Shown: positions 25,579 to 34,950, counted from the first letter of the stretch. The stretch is 64,000 nt of DNA from Microbacterium sp. SY138 (GCF_039729145.1 NZ_CP155793.1:992001-1056000); one strand, 5' to 3'. Made by a program: numbers and translations. Notes: generated by a model not told the origin, from the letters alone.

Positions 25579-28053
25579 ATGACCGAAGCTCCTCTCATCG
25601 TCCCCTCCTCCGCCGGTCCTCGCTCGTCGGGAGCCCCGGGGCAGGACGATCTCCTCGCCGGCCTCAACCCTCAGCAGCTCGAGGCCGTCACCTACCGCGG
25701 CCCGGCGCTGCTCATCGTCGCGGGCGCCGGATCGGGCAAGACGAGCGTGCTCACCCGCCGCATCGCCTCGCTGTTGCGGGCCCGAGAGGCATGGCCGAGC
25801 CAGATCCTCGCGATCACCTTCACCAACAAGGCCGCGGGCGAGATGCGCGAGCGTGTCGAAGGGCTGATCGGCGATGCCGCCCGTGGCATGTGGATCTCCA
25901 CGTTCCACTCCGCGTGCGTGCGCATCCTGCGTCGCGAGGCCGAGCAGTTCGGGTACACGAAGTCGTTCACCATCTACGATTCGGGCGATTCGCGGGCTCT
26001 CCTCAAGCGCCTGGTCAAAGAGCACGAGGCCGATGCCTACGGGCTCACACCCGCGTCCGTGCAGTCGCGCATCTCGAAGCTGAAGAACGAGCTGTCCGAT
26101 GCCGAGTCGTATGCGCGTCAGGCCAACATGAGCGACCCAGCCGAGCGCGTCTTCGTCGAGGTCTTCGCCGACTACCAACGGCAGCTGCAGAAGGCCAACG
26201 CCTTCGACTTCGATGACCTCATCGGGCAGACCGTGTATCTGTTCCGAGCGTTCCCGCAGGTCGCCGACACCTACCGTCGTCGTTTCCGTCACATCCTGGT
26301 CGACGAGTACCAGGACACGAACCACGCGCAGTACTCGCTGATCCACGAGCTCACGCGCCCCGTGTCCGGTGCTGCCGGTGCCGCGCCGGATCCGTATGCC
26401 TCCAACGGCATGATGATCTTCGAGCCCGATCCCGCCCCCACGGCAGACGCCGGCGAACCCGGTGCCTCGCTCACCGTGGTCGGCGACTCCGATCAATCGA
26501 TCTACGCGTTCCGCGGCGCGGACATCCGCAACATCAGCGAGTTCGAGCGTGACTTCCCCGGCGCCCGCGTCGTGCTGCTCGAGCAGAACTACCGCTCGAC
26601 GCAGAACATCCTGTCGGCGGCGAACGCGGTGATCGGCAACAACTTCGATCGCAAGGACAAGAAGCTCTGGAGCGACAAGGGCGACGGCGATCCCATCATC
26701 GGTTTCACCGGCTACTCGCAGCACGACGAGGCGCAGTTCGTGGCTGACGAGGTCGAGGCCCTGCACCGCGCCGGCATGCCCTACTCCGAGATGGCGGTGT
26801 TCTACCGCACCAACTCGCAGTCCCGTGCGCTGGAGGAGATCTTCATCCGCTCGGCGGTGCCGTACAAGATCATGGGCGGCACCAAGTTCTACGATCGCGC
26901 CGAGATCAAGGACGCGCTCGCCTACCTCGTCGCCGTCGCGAACCCGGCCGACGAGATGTCGGTGCGCCGCATCCTGAACAAGCCCAGGCGCGGCATCGGC
27001 GACGTCACGGAGACGGCCATCGCACGGTTCGCCGAGGAGCACGGGATCAGCTTCCGCGATGCACTGTCGATGCCGGGTCAGCTCGGGGTCGGGCCGAAGA
27101 TCCAGACGGCGATCGGGCAGCTCGACGCGGTGCTCGCCGAAGCCGCCGCCATCCTGACCCCCGCGAGCGGCGAGCTGCCTCCCCCCACCGCGGTGGCCGA
27201 CGGCCTGAGCCTGTTGCTGGGCAAGAGCGGATACCTCGACGCCCTGCGTGCGAGCCGCGACCCTCAGGACGAGGCGCGCGTGGAGAACCTCGACGAATTC
27301 GTCGCGGTGGCTCGTGATTTCGCGCGCAACAACCCGGAGGGCACGATCGTCGACTTCCTCACCGAGGTCGCTCTGGTCTCCGATGCCGATGACCTCGACG
27401 ACGAGTCGGGCTCGGTCTCGCTCATGACCATGCACACGGCGAAGGGCCTGGAGTATGACGCCGTGTTCGTCACGGGCGTCGAGGAAGATCTCATCCCGCA
27501 CCGCATCTCGGCCGGCGAGCCCGGGGGACCGCAGGAGGAACGCCGTCTCTTCTACGTGGGCATCACGCGTGCGCGCAAGCGTCTGCACCTCTCTCTCGCG
27601 ATGACGAGGGCGCAGTTCGGCGAGGTCACGGTGGCGATGCCCAGCCGCTTCCTGCAGGAGATCCCGGCGGGCCTGATCGACTGGCGACAGTCTCCGGGCG
27701 ACGTGAACTCGCGCGGGGGGATGCAGTCGCGCGCACTGAACGCGCGTCGCCAGGGCGGCTTCGGCGGCTCGGGCTCGGGCGATCGTTTCGCGGTGAAGTC
27801 GCTGCCGGGTCGAGACTCCCTGAAGCCGCTGTCGACGGCGATGGACAAGTTCCCCAACCGGGTCACGGCCAAGATGCGCGACAACGGTGATCTCGAGCTC
27901 GCCGCCGGCGACCGCATCCGTCACGTCGACTTCGGCGACGGGCGGGTGGATGCGGTGACGGGCGAGGGTGCCAAGCGCATCGCTCACGTGCGATTCGACT
28001 CGGCGGGGCAGAAGAAGCTCCTCATCAAGGTCGCGCCGATCGAGAAGATCTAG
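25579..28053 (+). CDS. pcrA: UvrD/PcrA-type ATP-dependent DNA helicase
   Basis: An 824-residue superfamily 1A helicase. Motif I AGAGSGKTSVLTRR (about 55), motif II VDEYQDTNHAQY, motif III GDSDQSIYAFRGAD, motif IV QNYRSTQNIL, motif V TMHTAKGLEYDAVF and motif VI YVGITRARKRL are all intact. A linker of about 40 residues, rich in Pro and Ala, is inserted between motifs II and III. The C-terminus (IRHVDFGDGRVDAV...) is the PcrA-type Tudor-like domain that contacts RNA polymerase. Roles: nucleotide excision repair, replication-fork and R-loop processing. TAGACT lies nine bases before the ATG. Confidence 0.95.
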   Translation: MTEAPLIVPSSAGPRSSGAPGQDDLLAGLNPQQLEAVTYRGPALLIVAGAGSGKTSVLTRRIASLLRAREAWPSQILAITFTNKAAGEMRERVEGLIGDAARGMWISTFHSACVRILRREAEQFGYTKSFTIYDSGDSRALLKRLVKEHEADAYGLTPASVQSRISKLKNELSDAESYARQANMSDPAERVFVEVFADYQRQLQKANAFDFDDLIGQTVYLFRAFPQVADTYRRRFRHILVDEYQDTNHAQYSLIHELTRPVSGAAGAAPDPYASNGMMIFEPDPAPTADAGEPGASLTVVGDSDQSIYAFRGADIRNISEFERDFPGARVVLLEQNYRSTQNILSAANAVIGNNFDRKDKKLWSDKGDGDPIIGFTGYSQHDEAQFVADEVEALHRAGMPYSEMAVFYRTNSQSRALEEIFIRSAVPYKIMGGTKFYDRAEIKDALAYLVAVANPADEMSVRRILNKPRRGIGDVTETAIARFAEEHGISFRDALSMPGQLGVGPKIQTAIGQLDAVLAEAAAILTPASGELPPPTAVADGLSLLLGKSGYLDALRASRDPQDEARVENLDEFVAVARDFARNNPEGTIVDFLTEVALVSDADDLDDESGSVSLMTMHTAKGLEYDAVFVTGVEEDLIPHRISAGEPGGPQEERRLFYVGITRARKRLHLSLAMTRAQFGEVTVAMPSRFLQEIPAGLIDWRQSPGDVNSRGGMQSRALNARRQGGFGGSGSGDRFAVKSLPGRDSLKPLSTAMDKFPNRVTAKMRDNGDLELAAGDRIRHVDFGDGRVDAVTGEGAKRIAHVRFDSAGQKKLLIKVAPIEKI

Positions 28054-28062
28054 CCCACCGCA

Positions 28063-28087
28063 GGTGTTTCCGCCTCGGCGAAACACC
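28063..28087 (+). terminator. Terminator hairpin after pcrA
   Basis: GGTGTTTCCGCC (28063-28074) pairs with GGCGAAACACC (28077-28087) with one bulged base. Confidence 0.65.
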
Positions 28088-28102
28088 GACCGGATTGCCG
28101 GT

Positions 28103-28108
28103 TAGGCT
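28103..28108 (+). promoter_or_regulatory. -10 element of a probable leaderless transcript
   Basis: TAGGCT ends seven bases before the ATG of the SseB-like gene. Confidence 0.5.
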
Positions 28109-28115
28109 GGCTCAT

Positions 28116-29321
28116 ATGGCCCTCTTCTCCCGCCGCAAGAAGTCCGGTGACGATGTCGTCGCCCCCACCGCCGAGGCTGTCGCGAGCGATAGCGCGCCGA
28201 ACGACACCACGCCGAACGACACCACGCAGAACGGTGCGGGCGCGGTCGCCGGAGAGCACACGACATCAGAGAGCCCGACCGCCGAGCAGCCCGTCGAAGC
28301 GCCCTCGATCGGGATCTCGGTGCAGGCGTTCCGGGGCGTCGGTGCCGAGGCGGGCCCCGAGGTCTCCCTTCCGACGTCCGACGGCACTTCGAACTCCGAC
28401 GCCTCGTCCGCCTCTGCGGCGCCCGCCGCGCCGCAGGCTTCTCCCTCTCCGCCCGTTCAGCCCGAGACGCCCCAGGAGCGGCGCCTGCCTCTGGCCTCCG
28501 TGCTGCCGCCGGAGCAGACCGAGACCGTCGCCGGCATGAAGGACAATGTCCTCCTGCGTGAGGCCCTCAGCGAGATCGAGGCGGGCGCGACCAACGACCA
28601 GCTCCTCGGCGTCATGCGTCAGGCGCTTCAGGGACACCTCTACATCCGCGTGAACGGCGATGCGCGTGCCCAGATCAGCGAAGGGAAGGCGCTCTCCGTC
28701 GCCGTCGTCCGCGACAGTGAAGACAACCAGTACATGCTGGCGTTCAGCTCGGCCGGCGCGGTACGTGATTCCGTGCAGCTCGAAGCGGACCCGTCGTCGA
28801 CCTCGGCGGTCGCCCAGCCGGTCACCTCGGTGCTGCAGCAGGTCGTGTCCGGAGATTTCGCCGGCCTCATCGTCGACAACGCGTCGGCCCCGCATCGGGT
28901 GGTGTTCCCGACGGAGCTGCTGCAGAAGACGCTCGAGCAGGCCGATGTCGACATGACGGTGAAGAGCATCCTCGCCGCTCCCCGGGAACAGGATTCCGTC
29001 GTCAAGGTCGGCGAAGCCCTTGCGACCACGCGGATGTGGGTCGCGGTCAACGACGGCTCCGGCGGTGGCCCCGTCGGCATCGCCGAAGCGCAGACGACCG
29101 ACGGACGTCGGTTCCTGCAGCTGTTCTCGCACCCGCTCGAGGTCATCGCGCTCGGACGCGGTGACCGTCCGCTCCCGTTCGCGCCGGAGCAGCTGGCGAA
29201 GGTCCTCACGAGCCACGCCGACATCGCCGGAGTGATCGTGGACTCGGCCGGTCCGTCGATCGTCGTCGAGCGGGCTGCGCTCACGCCGGTCCTCGTGCTC
29301 GCGGTCGACCTCGGCGACTGA
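28116..29321 (+). CDS. SseB-domain protein
   Basis: A 401-residue soluble protein. Residues 1-120 are low-complexity (Asn/Asp/Thr, then Ser/Ala/Pro) with repeated NDTTPNDTTQN and are probably disordered. Two SseB N-terminal-like modules follow: about 140-260 (NVLLREALSEIEAG...LYIRVNGD) and 280-400 (SVVKVGEALATTRMWVAVND...). SseB proteins in enterobacteria modulate rhodanese activity; in actinobacteria the function is unknown. ATG 28116 agrees with the TAGGCT-N7 leaderless pattern. Confidence 0.78.
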   Translation: MALFSRRKKSGDDVVAPTAEAVASDSAPNDTTPNDTTQNGAGAVAGEHTTSESPTAEQPVEAPSIGISVQAFRGVGAEAGPEVSLPTSDGTSNSDASSASAAPAAPQASPSPPVQPETPQERRLPLASVLPPEQTETVAGMKDNVLLREALSEIEAGATNDQLLGVMRQALQGHLYIRVNGDARAQISEGKALSVAVVRDSEDNQYMLAFSSAGAVRDSVQLEADPSSTSAVAQPVTSVLQQVVSGDFAGLIVDNASAPHRVVFPTELLQKTLEQADVDMTVKSILAAPREQDSVVKVGEALATTRMWVAVNDGSGGGPVGIAEAQTTDGRRFLQLFSHPLEVIALGRGDRPLPFAPEQLAKVLTSHADIAGVIVDSAGPSIVVERAALTPVLVLAVDLGD

Positions 29322-29397
29322 ACCGACCCGGACACGGACGATCCGGACTCCGCGCACTGTCCGCGTCGGCAGGGTTCCGTCTGTCCGGGCGGCGCTC

Positions 29398-29403
29398 TAG
29401 GGT
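29398..29403 (+). promoter_or_regulatory. -10 element of a probable leaderless transcript
   Basis: TAGGGT ends six bases before the ATG of the polymerase gene. Confidence 0.45.
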
Positions 29404-29409
29404 CGGAGC

Positions 29410-30483
29410 ATGGCCTCAGAACGCGTGACCCTGACCGTCGCCGACTCCGATGGAGAACGCGAGGTCGCGCTGTCCAGCCCGAACCGCGTGGTCTGGCCCG
29501 ACCTCGGCATCACCAAGGCGGAGCTGGCCGAGTATGTGCAGCTCGTCGCGGTGCCGTTCCTGGCGGCGAACGGCAACCGCCCGGTCTCGCTCGAGCGGTT
29601 CCGTGACGGCATCGGACCCGCAGGCGGGGCGCGGGCCGAGGGCTTCTTCTCGAAGAACCCGCCCAAAGGTACCCCGGACTTCGTCGACGCGGTGACGGTG
29701 ACGTACAACAGCGGGCGCCAGCATCCGCAGATCGTGTTGAACCGTGCGAGCGCGATCGTGTGGGCCGTGCAGATGAACACGATCGTCTTCCACCCCTGGG
29801 CGTCGCTCGCCACTGACGCGGACAACCCCGTCGAGCTGCGCATCGACCTCGATCCGCAGCCCGGTACCGACTTCGCAGATGCGGTCACGGCCGCGCACAC
29901 CCTGCGGGAGGTGCTGCGCGAGGCGGGTCTGGAGGCGTTCGCCAAGACCAGCGGCAACAGAGGATTGCACGTGTTCGCGCCGATCGAACCGACCCACGAG
30001 TTCCTGGAGGTGCGGCACGCCGTGATCGCCGCCGGGCGTGAGCTGGAGCGACGGATGCCGGAGCAGGTCACGACGAACTGGTGGAAGGAGGAGCGGGGCG
30101 CGCGCATCTTCGTCGACTTCAACCAGGCCAACCGCGACCGCACGATGGCCGGTGCCTACAGTCCTCGCGCGCTTCCCGGAGCGACCGTGTCGACGCCGGT
30201 GGCCTGGGACGAGCTCGACGGTCTCGATCCGAAGGTGTTCACGGTGCGCAGCATCCCGAAGCGTCTGGGCGAGGTCGGCGACCCGTGGGCGTCAATGCCG
30301 CACAACCCTGGCCGCATCGACACGCTGCTGGAGTGGTGGGAGCGTGACACGCAGAACGGTCTCGGCGAACTGCCTTTCCCGCCGGAGTTCCCGAAGATGC
30401 CGGGTGAGCCGCCGCGCGTGCAGCCGAGCAAGAAGGTCGCAGCGAATTGGGACGAGGACGGCACCCCGCCCGAGAAGGAGTGA
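29410..30483 (+). CDS. LigD-type polymerase (PrimPol-like) domain protein
   Basis: A 357-residue stand-alone archaeo-eukaryotic primase-type polymerase. The catalytic acidic pair sits in LRIDLDPQPGTDF, with the other family blocks KTSGNRGLHVFAPI, FVDFNQANRDRTMAGAYSPRALPGATVSTPV and HPWAS (given here in part). It lacks ligase and nuclease domains. Its convergent neighbour, 10 bases away, is an ATP-dependent DNA ligase; this pair mirrors mycobacterial PrimPol-C and LigC, which act in gap filling and ribonucleotide-tolerant excision repair. No Ku gene is visible, so an end-joining role is less likely but not excluded. Confidence 0.88.
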   Translation: MASERVTLTVADSDGEREVALSSPNRVVWPDLGITKAELAEYVQLVAVPFLAANGNRPVSLERFRDGIGPAGGARAEGFFSKNPPKGTPDFVDAVTVTYNSGRQHPQIVLNRASAIVWAVQMNTIVFHPWASLATDADNPVELRIDLDPQPGTDFADAVTAAHTLREVLREAGLEAFAKTSGNRGLHVFAPIEPTHEFLEVRHAVIAAGRELERRMPEQVTTNWWKEERGARIFVDFNQANRDRTMAGAYSPRALPGATVSTPVAWDELDGLDPKVFTVRSIPKRLGEVGDPWASMPHNPGRIDTLLEWWERDTQNGLGELPFPPEFPKMPGEPPRVQPSKKVAANWDEDGTPPEKE

Positions 30484-30493
30484 GGGCTCCCGC

Positions 30494-31537
30494 TCAGCTC
30501 AGGACATCGGCGAGGTCGTAGCCCTCGACGGTGTCCAGCTGCTCATAGGTGCATGAGCGGGCGTCGCGATCGGGGCGCCAGCGTTCGAACTGCACGGTGT
30601 GGCGGAACCGCGCGCCTTCGAGTTGGTCGTATCGCACCTCGAGCACCCGCTCCGGGCGCAGCCGCACGAACGACACATCCTTCGATCCGCTGAATCGCGA
30701 CCGCTCGCCCTCGGCGGTCACGGCGTCGCCCGACTCGTCGCGCTCGACCAGCGGGGAGAGCTCTTCGACGAGCTCCTGCCGACGGGCATCGCTCCACGCG
30801 GCCACGCCGCCGACCTGGTGGAGCTCCCCGTCGTCGCCGTACAGCCCGACCAGCAGGGAACCCACTCCCGATCCGGACTTGTGGATGCGATAGCCGAGCG
30901 CGACGACGTCGGCGGTGCGGGCGTGCTTGATCTTGAACAGAGTGCGCTTTCCCGGCGCGTAAGGCTGGTCGAGCGGCTTCGCGACGACACCGTCGAGCCC
31001 TGCCCCTTCGAACTCGGCGAGCCAGCGCACCGCGGCCTCGCGATCGCGGGTCGTGCGGGTGATGTGCAGCGGGTGTCCGACGCCCTCCATGAGGGTCTCG
31101 AGGCGTGCGCGCCTCGTCTCGAACGACTGTGCGAGCAGGTCGTCGATTCCGACGGCGAGCAGATCGAACGCGATGAACATGGCTGGGGTCTCGACGGCGA
31201 GCTTCGCGACGCGTGAGGCGGCGGGGTGGATGCGCTGGCTGAGGGCCTCCCAGTCCAGGCGCTGTGAGCCGTCCGGCCCGGTGGCGACGACGATCTCGCC
31301 GTCGAGCAGGCACGGTTCCGGAAGCAGCTGGGGGATCACGTCGACCAGTTCGGGGAAGTAGCGGGTCAGCGGCCTGGCGCCTCGTGACCCGATCTCCACC
31401 GTCTCCCCGTCCCAGGCGATGAGTCCACGGAAGCCGTCCCACTTCGGCTCGTACAGCAGTCCGCCCGGCGTCTTCGCGGGGTCGGGGACGGCCGGCGCCG
31501 CCTTGGCGAGCATCGGCGCGGGGATGTCGTAGCGCAT
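30494..31537 (-). CDS. ATP-dependent DNA ligase, LigC type
   Basis: A 347-residue ligase. The adenylated lysine is Lys32 in YEPKWDGFRG; other nucleotidyltransferase motifs are LLDGEIVV (III), FIAFDLLAVG (IIIa), GLDGVVAK (IV) and RTLFKIKH (V). A C-terminal OB domain follows (VGSLLVGLYGDDGELHQVGG). Its size and lack of extra domains match actinobacterial LigC. It seals nicks in double-stranded DNA. It is convergent with the PrimPol-like gene and probably works with it. AGGATAGGAG precedes the ATG. Confidence 0.9.
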   Translation of the reverse strand: MRYDIPAPMLAKAAPAVPDPAKTPGGLLYEPKWDGFRGLIAWDGETVEIGSRGARPLTRYFPELVDVIPQLLPEPCLLDGEIVVATGPDGSQRLDWEALSQRIHPAASRVAKLAVETPAMFIAFDLLAVGIDDLLAQSFETRRARLETLMEGVGHPLHITRTTRDREAAVRWLAEFEGAGLDGVVAKPLDQPYAPGKRTLFKIKHARTADVVALGYRIHKSGSGVGSLLVGLYGDDGELHQVGGVAAWSDARRQELVEELSPLVERDESGDAVTAEGERSRFSGSKDVSFVRLRPERVLEVRYDQLEGARFRHTVQFERWRPDRDARSCTYEQLDTVEGYDLADVLS

Positions 31538-31583
31538 GCTCCTATCCTGGCCGCCGATGATCCGCGGCGGAAGGGGAGGACGA

Positions 31584-33035
31584 TCAGCCGAAGAGGTCGG
31601 TCAAGGTGGCGGGTTCTCCGGCATCCCGCAGCGCCGTGCGGGCGGCATGCCAACCGGCCATCCCGTTCACGGAGGGGCCGGGGGGTGTCGAGGCGGACGC
31701 CAGGTACACGCCACGCATCGGCGTGCGCCACGGGGAGGGGGAGAGAACCGGGCGCCGGAGCGCCTGGCGCATGTCGAAGACGCCACCGGAGATGTCGCCA
31801 CCGATCTCCGTGGGGTTGATCGCCTCGCGCGACGACGCCGGGACGGCGTGGTGCGCGAGGACGAGGTCGCGGAAGCCCGGAGCGAAGCGCTCGACCTGGG
31901 CGGTGATCAGCTCGGTCGGGTCGAGGTCCGAGCCCGGGGGCACGTGGATGTACGCCCAGAGCACGGCCTTCCCCGCGGGGGCGCGTGAGTCGTCCAGTAC
32001 CGATGGCTGCACGGCGAGCACGTACGGGCGCTCATCCACGCGTCCGGCGGCGACGGCGTTCTCACTCGCCCACACCTCGGCACGGGTGCCGCCCAGATGC
32101 ACGGTCGGCGCCGCTGCCACGTCGGCGTTCGTCCACGGGATCGGGCCGTCGAGGGCGAAGTCGACCTTCGCGGCTCCGGGCCCGTACCGGTACGAGCGGA
32201 GGGCCCGTGCGTAGCCGGCGGGCACGTCGGGATGCGTGAGGGCGAGGCGCGGCGAGGTGTTGAGCAGCAGCAGGTCGTCCTGCTGCGGGTCGCCCCAGTC
32301 CAGGGCGCCGAGATCGGAGACGGGGGTGCCCGCCTCGATCGTTCCGCCGTGCTGCTCGATGTCGGCGACCATCGCGTCGGCGATGCGCTGCGCACCTCCG
32401 CGCGGGTACGGCCAGCCGCCTGCGTGTCCGAGCGCGGCCAGCAGCAGCCCGGCCGCCGCACCCGCGAGGGAGGGCTGCGGCGAGTTGGCGTGCGCGACCA
32501 CCCCGGAGATGAGCGCCGCCGCCTCCTCCGTGCGGAAGGCGCGAGCCGCCAGGGGAGTGCCCTGGTCCAGCATCCGGATCGCGAAGCGCGCGGCGGTCAA
32601 CGGATCGCGGGGGATGCGGAGCAGCTGGTTGCCGGTGAAGTCGACCACGCCGTCGATGTGGCTGCTGAGCGGACGCAGACGCGAGGTCCAGGCGGATCCG
32701 TCGACTCCGAGGTCCGCCGCCGTGCGCTCGATGTCGCGCCAGGCGATCGCTGCGCGCCCGTCATCGAGCGGATGCGCGTACGAGGCGTCGGGACGGATCC
32801 ACTCGATCCGCCGGTCGAGGCCGAACGCCTGGAAGAACGGGGAGGAGAGGGCGGCCGGATGCACGGCGGAGCAGAGGTCGTGCCGGAACCCCGGAAGCGT
32901 GGATTCGCGTGTGCGCACCCCGCCGCCGATGGTGTCGGCGCCCTCCAGAACTCGCACCCGATAGCCGGCGCGCGCGAGCGTCACTGCGGCAGCGAGCCCG
33001 TTCGGGCCGGAGCCGATGATCGTCGCCTGGGCCAT
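31584..33035 (-). CDS. Phytoene-desaturase-like NAD(P)/FAD-dependent oxidoreductase
   Basis: A 483-residue flavoprotein. The N-terminus has the dinucleotide-binding IIGSGPNGLAAAVTLARAGY with the acidic end VLEGADTIGGG, and the C-terminus has the family motif YLASASTPPGPSVNGMAGWHAA. GGWPYPRGGAQRIADAM is typical of the CrtI/retinol-saturase-like branch. No carotenoid genes are nearby, so the substrate is unknown. ATG 33035 is chosen over an upstream extension because it is directly followed by the FAD motif; CAAACT lies six bases before it on the minus strand. Confidence 0.82.
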   Translation of the reverse strand: MAQATIIGSGPNGLAAAVTLARAGYRVRVLEGADTIGGGVRTRESTLPGFRHDLCSAVHPAALSSPFFQAFGLDRRIEWIRPDASYAHPLDDGRAAIAWRDIERTAADLGVDGSAWTSRLRPLSSHIDGVVDFTGNQLLRIPRDPLTAARFAIRMLDQGTPLAARAFRTEEAAALISGVVAHANSPQPSLAGAAAGLLLAALGHAGGWPYPRGGAQRIADAMVADIEQHGGTIEAGTPVSDLGALDWGDPQQDDLLLLNTSPRLALTHPDVPAGYARALRSYRYGPGAAKVDFALDGPIPWTNADVAAAPTVHLGGTRAEVWASENAVAAGRVDERPYVLAVQPSVLDDSRAPAGKAVLWAYIHVPPGSDLDPTELITAQVERFAPGFRDLVLAHHAVPASSREAINPTEIGGDISGGVFDMRQALRRPVLSPSPWRTPMRGVYLASASTPPGPSVNGMAGWHAARTALRDAGEPATLTDLFG

Positions 33036-33107
33036 GACGTCAGTTTGGCACGTATATGAACCGAAAACGGTCGGACGTACCCCTCGGAGCGTGCGATCCT
33101 GGAAAGG

Positions 33108-33596
33108 ATGAAAGAAGTACAGGGGCCGACCCCCGCAGGCACCTCCCGTCCATACCGTTCGCTCCCGGAGGCGTTGCGCGCCCACCGCATCGACCCGTCC
33201 AACCACGCGTTCATCACCGCCATCGTCGAAGAGATCGGGATCAGCTCGTTCATCGACCGCGGTCGCTACATCGAAGCGATCCGTCGAGGTGAGGGCGCCC
33301 CTCTGCACATCGGGCGCACCTACACGAACGGCTTCACCGAGGACGAGCGCCTCGTCGTCGGTTCCGCTCCGCTGCGTCTGCAGCCGAGCGAAGGCCGGGC
33401 GCCGTACTTCTACGTGAGCCACCCCAGCGAGTTCATCCCGCTCGCCCCGCCGCGCGGGGCCAAGCGCACGACGACTCCTCGCGTCTCCGCCCCGCGGGCC
33501 GACAAAGCTCCGAAGCCGGTCGAGGATCGCGACTACGGCGTGTGCGACGTGTGCTTCATGGTGAAGACGCCGTCCGGCGGCTGCGGCTGCGACTGA
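33108..33596 (+). CDS. Hypothetical protein with a C-terminal four-cysteine cluster
   Basis: A 162-residue soluble protein I do not recognise. The N-terminal 110 residues look like a compact alpha-beta domain (ITAIVEEIGISSFIDRGRYIEAI...YFYVSHPSEFIPLAPP). A basic Pro/Ala linker leads to a tail, VCDVCFMVKTPSGGCGC, with two Cys pairs that could bind zinc. GGAAAGG precedes the ATG. The next gene begins three bases after its stop, so the two are likely co-expressed. Confidence 0.7.
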   Translation: MKEVQGPTPAGTSRPYRSLPEALRAHRIDPSNHAFITAIVEEIGISSFIDRGRYIEAIRRGEGAPLHIGRTYTNGFTEDERLVVGSAPLRLQPSEGRAPYFYVSHPSEFIPLAPPRGAKRTTTPRVSAPRADKAPKPVEDRDYGVCDVCFMVKTPSGGCGCD

Positions 33597-33598
33597 CC

Positions 33599-34123
33599 GT
33601 GAGCGCCGAGGCGGGATCCGGGCTCGACCGACCGTCGATCCGGCTCGCCGACCTGACCGGACCCGACGCACTCGAGGTCGGTGCGGCTGTGCGTGCGTAT
33701 CTGCTGCAGACCGAGCGGGAGAAGAGTCTGCAGGAACACGGATCCGAGCGCGATCCCGCCGTGCCGCTACCCGACCGCTATCTCCGCGAGGTCGATGACC
33801 CGGCCGACGCGTACGCCGCGCATCGAGTGCGGGTCGCGCAGTTCGACGAACGCATCGTCGGGGTCGTGGTGCTGTCCGTGCACGACGGTGTGGCGGAGAT
33901 CAAGCGATTGTGGGCGCAGCCCGACGTGCGCGGCCGCGGGGTGGGTTCGGCGCTGTTGGACGCGGCGGTGGCCGATGCGGTCGATCTCGGTGCGTCGCAG
34001 GTGCGGCTGTCGGTGTGGGAATGGCGGGACGGCCCCGTGCGTCTCTACGAATCGCGATGCTTCGAGCGGGTGCCCTCATGGGACGATCGCGAACGCCTCG
34101 TATGCATGGCGCGCGTGGTCTGA
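33599..34123 (+). CDS. GNAT family N-acetyltransferase
   Basis: A 174-residue protein with a GNAT fold: beta-strand IVGVVVLSVHDGVAEIKRLWAQP and the acetyl-CoA-binding motif RGRGVGSALLDAAV, then VRLSVWEWRDGPVRLYES and the closing CMARVV. Substrate unknown. The GTG at 33599 is the first start after the upstream stop and avoids a 19-residue extension in a different gene's sequence. Confidence 0.82.
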   Translation: MSAEAGSGLDRPSIRLADLTGPDALEVGAAVRAYLLQTEREKSLQEHGSERDPAVPLPDRYLREVDDPADAYAAHRVRVAQFDERIVGVVVLSVHDGVAEIKRLWAQPDVRGRGVGSALLDAAVADAVDLGASQVRLSVWEWRDGPVRLYESRCFERVPSWDDRERLVCMARVV

Positions 34124-34149
34124 GCCGACCGCAGTCGTGGTCCTTCCCC

Positions 34150-34950
34150 TCACGCGGTCGGTTGTGACAGCCGGTATCGGCCGGGGGTCATCCCGACGAG
34201 CGGTGTGAACTGCTCGATGAACTGACTGGTCGTGGCCCACCCGCATGCGGAGGCCGTGTCGGTCACCGTGGCGCCGTCGGCGAGCAGGACGAGTGCCCGA
34301 TGCACGCGCAGTTGCAGGCGCCACTGCCGGTATCCCATGCCGGTCTCCTGTTGGAACAGGCGGCTCAGCGTCCGCTCGGCGGTGCCGGTGCGTGCGCCGA
34401 GTTCCCCGAGCGGCACGGGCAGGGCGAGGTCATCCTCGACGATGCGTGCGGCACGGCGCAGGCGCGGATCGTGGGGCTCCGGGAGATGGAGTGGCTGCTC
34501 GGGCGCGGTCACGACTTCGTCGACGACCACGCGGCGCAGGTGGTCCAGGGCTTCGTCGCTGCGTGTGCGGTCGGACGTCAACGCCAGCACGGCTTCGCGC
34601 GCGAGTGGCGTCGCGACAAGCACCGCAGGGGAGGCAGGGAGCAATGTGGCGAGCTCGTCGGTCAGATGGACGATGCGCATGTCCGTGCGCCCGTGCGCGC
34701 GATGACGATGCTCGGCGCCGGCGGGCACCCAGGCCATGCGGGTCGACGGCGCGATCCAGGCGCCTTCGTCGGTGAGCAGCGACAGCACTCCGGAAGCGGC
34801 ATGCACCAGGTGTCCGAGCGGGTGGGCGTGGCGGGGGGAGGTCTCGGCGTGCGCGAACCGGTAGGCCCCCTCCATGGGCAGGGCCGCGAGGGAATCGAAG
34901 TCGACCAGATTCAGGTCGACCATTCGCGAGGATTGGCGGGTATTCGACAT
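34150..34950 (-). CDS. AraC family regulator (NimR-like)
   Basis: A 266-residue regulator. The N-terminal cupin-like sensor region has AETSPRHAHPLGHLVHAASG and WIAPSTRMAWVPAGAEHRH. The C-terminal HTH domain has ARTGTAERTLSRLFQQETG and TDTASACGWATTSQFIEQF. This layout (short cupin plus AraC HTH) and its position divergent from a CynX/NimT-type transporter match E. coli NimR/NimT. It probably controls that transporter from the shared 54-base region. Confidence 0.85.
   Translation of the reverse strand: MSNTRQSSRMVDLNLVDFDSLAALPMEGAYRFAHAETSPRHAHPLGHLVHAASGVLSLLTDEGAWIAPSTRMAWVPAGAEHRHRAHGRTDMRIVHLTDELATLLPASPAVLVATPLAREAVLALTSDRTRSDEALDHLRRVVVDEVVTAPEQPLHLPEPHDPRLRRAARIVEDDLALPVPLGELGARTGTAERTLSRLFQQETGMGYRQWRLQLRVHRALVLLADGATVTDTASACGWATTSQFIEQFTPLVGMTPGRYRLSQPTA

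Noticed and set aside
26380..26470. Insert in PcrA between motifs II and III as a foreign domain
   Set aside because: It is a short Pro/Ala linker; shorter inserts at this place occur in other actinobacterial UvrD proteins.
25108..28086. A 992-residue minus-strand frame
   Set aside because: Antisense to pcrA, which carries all helicase motifs.
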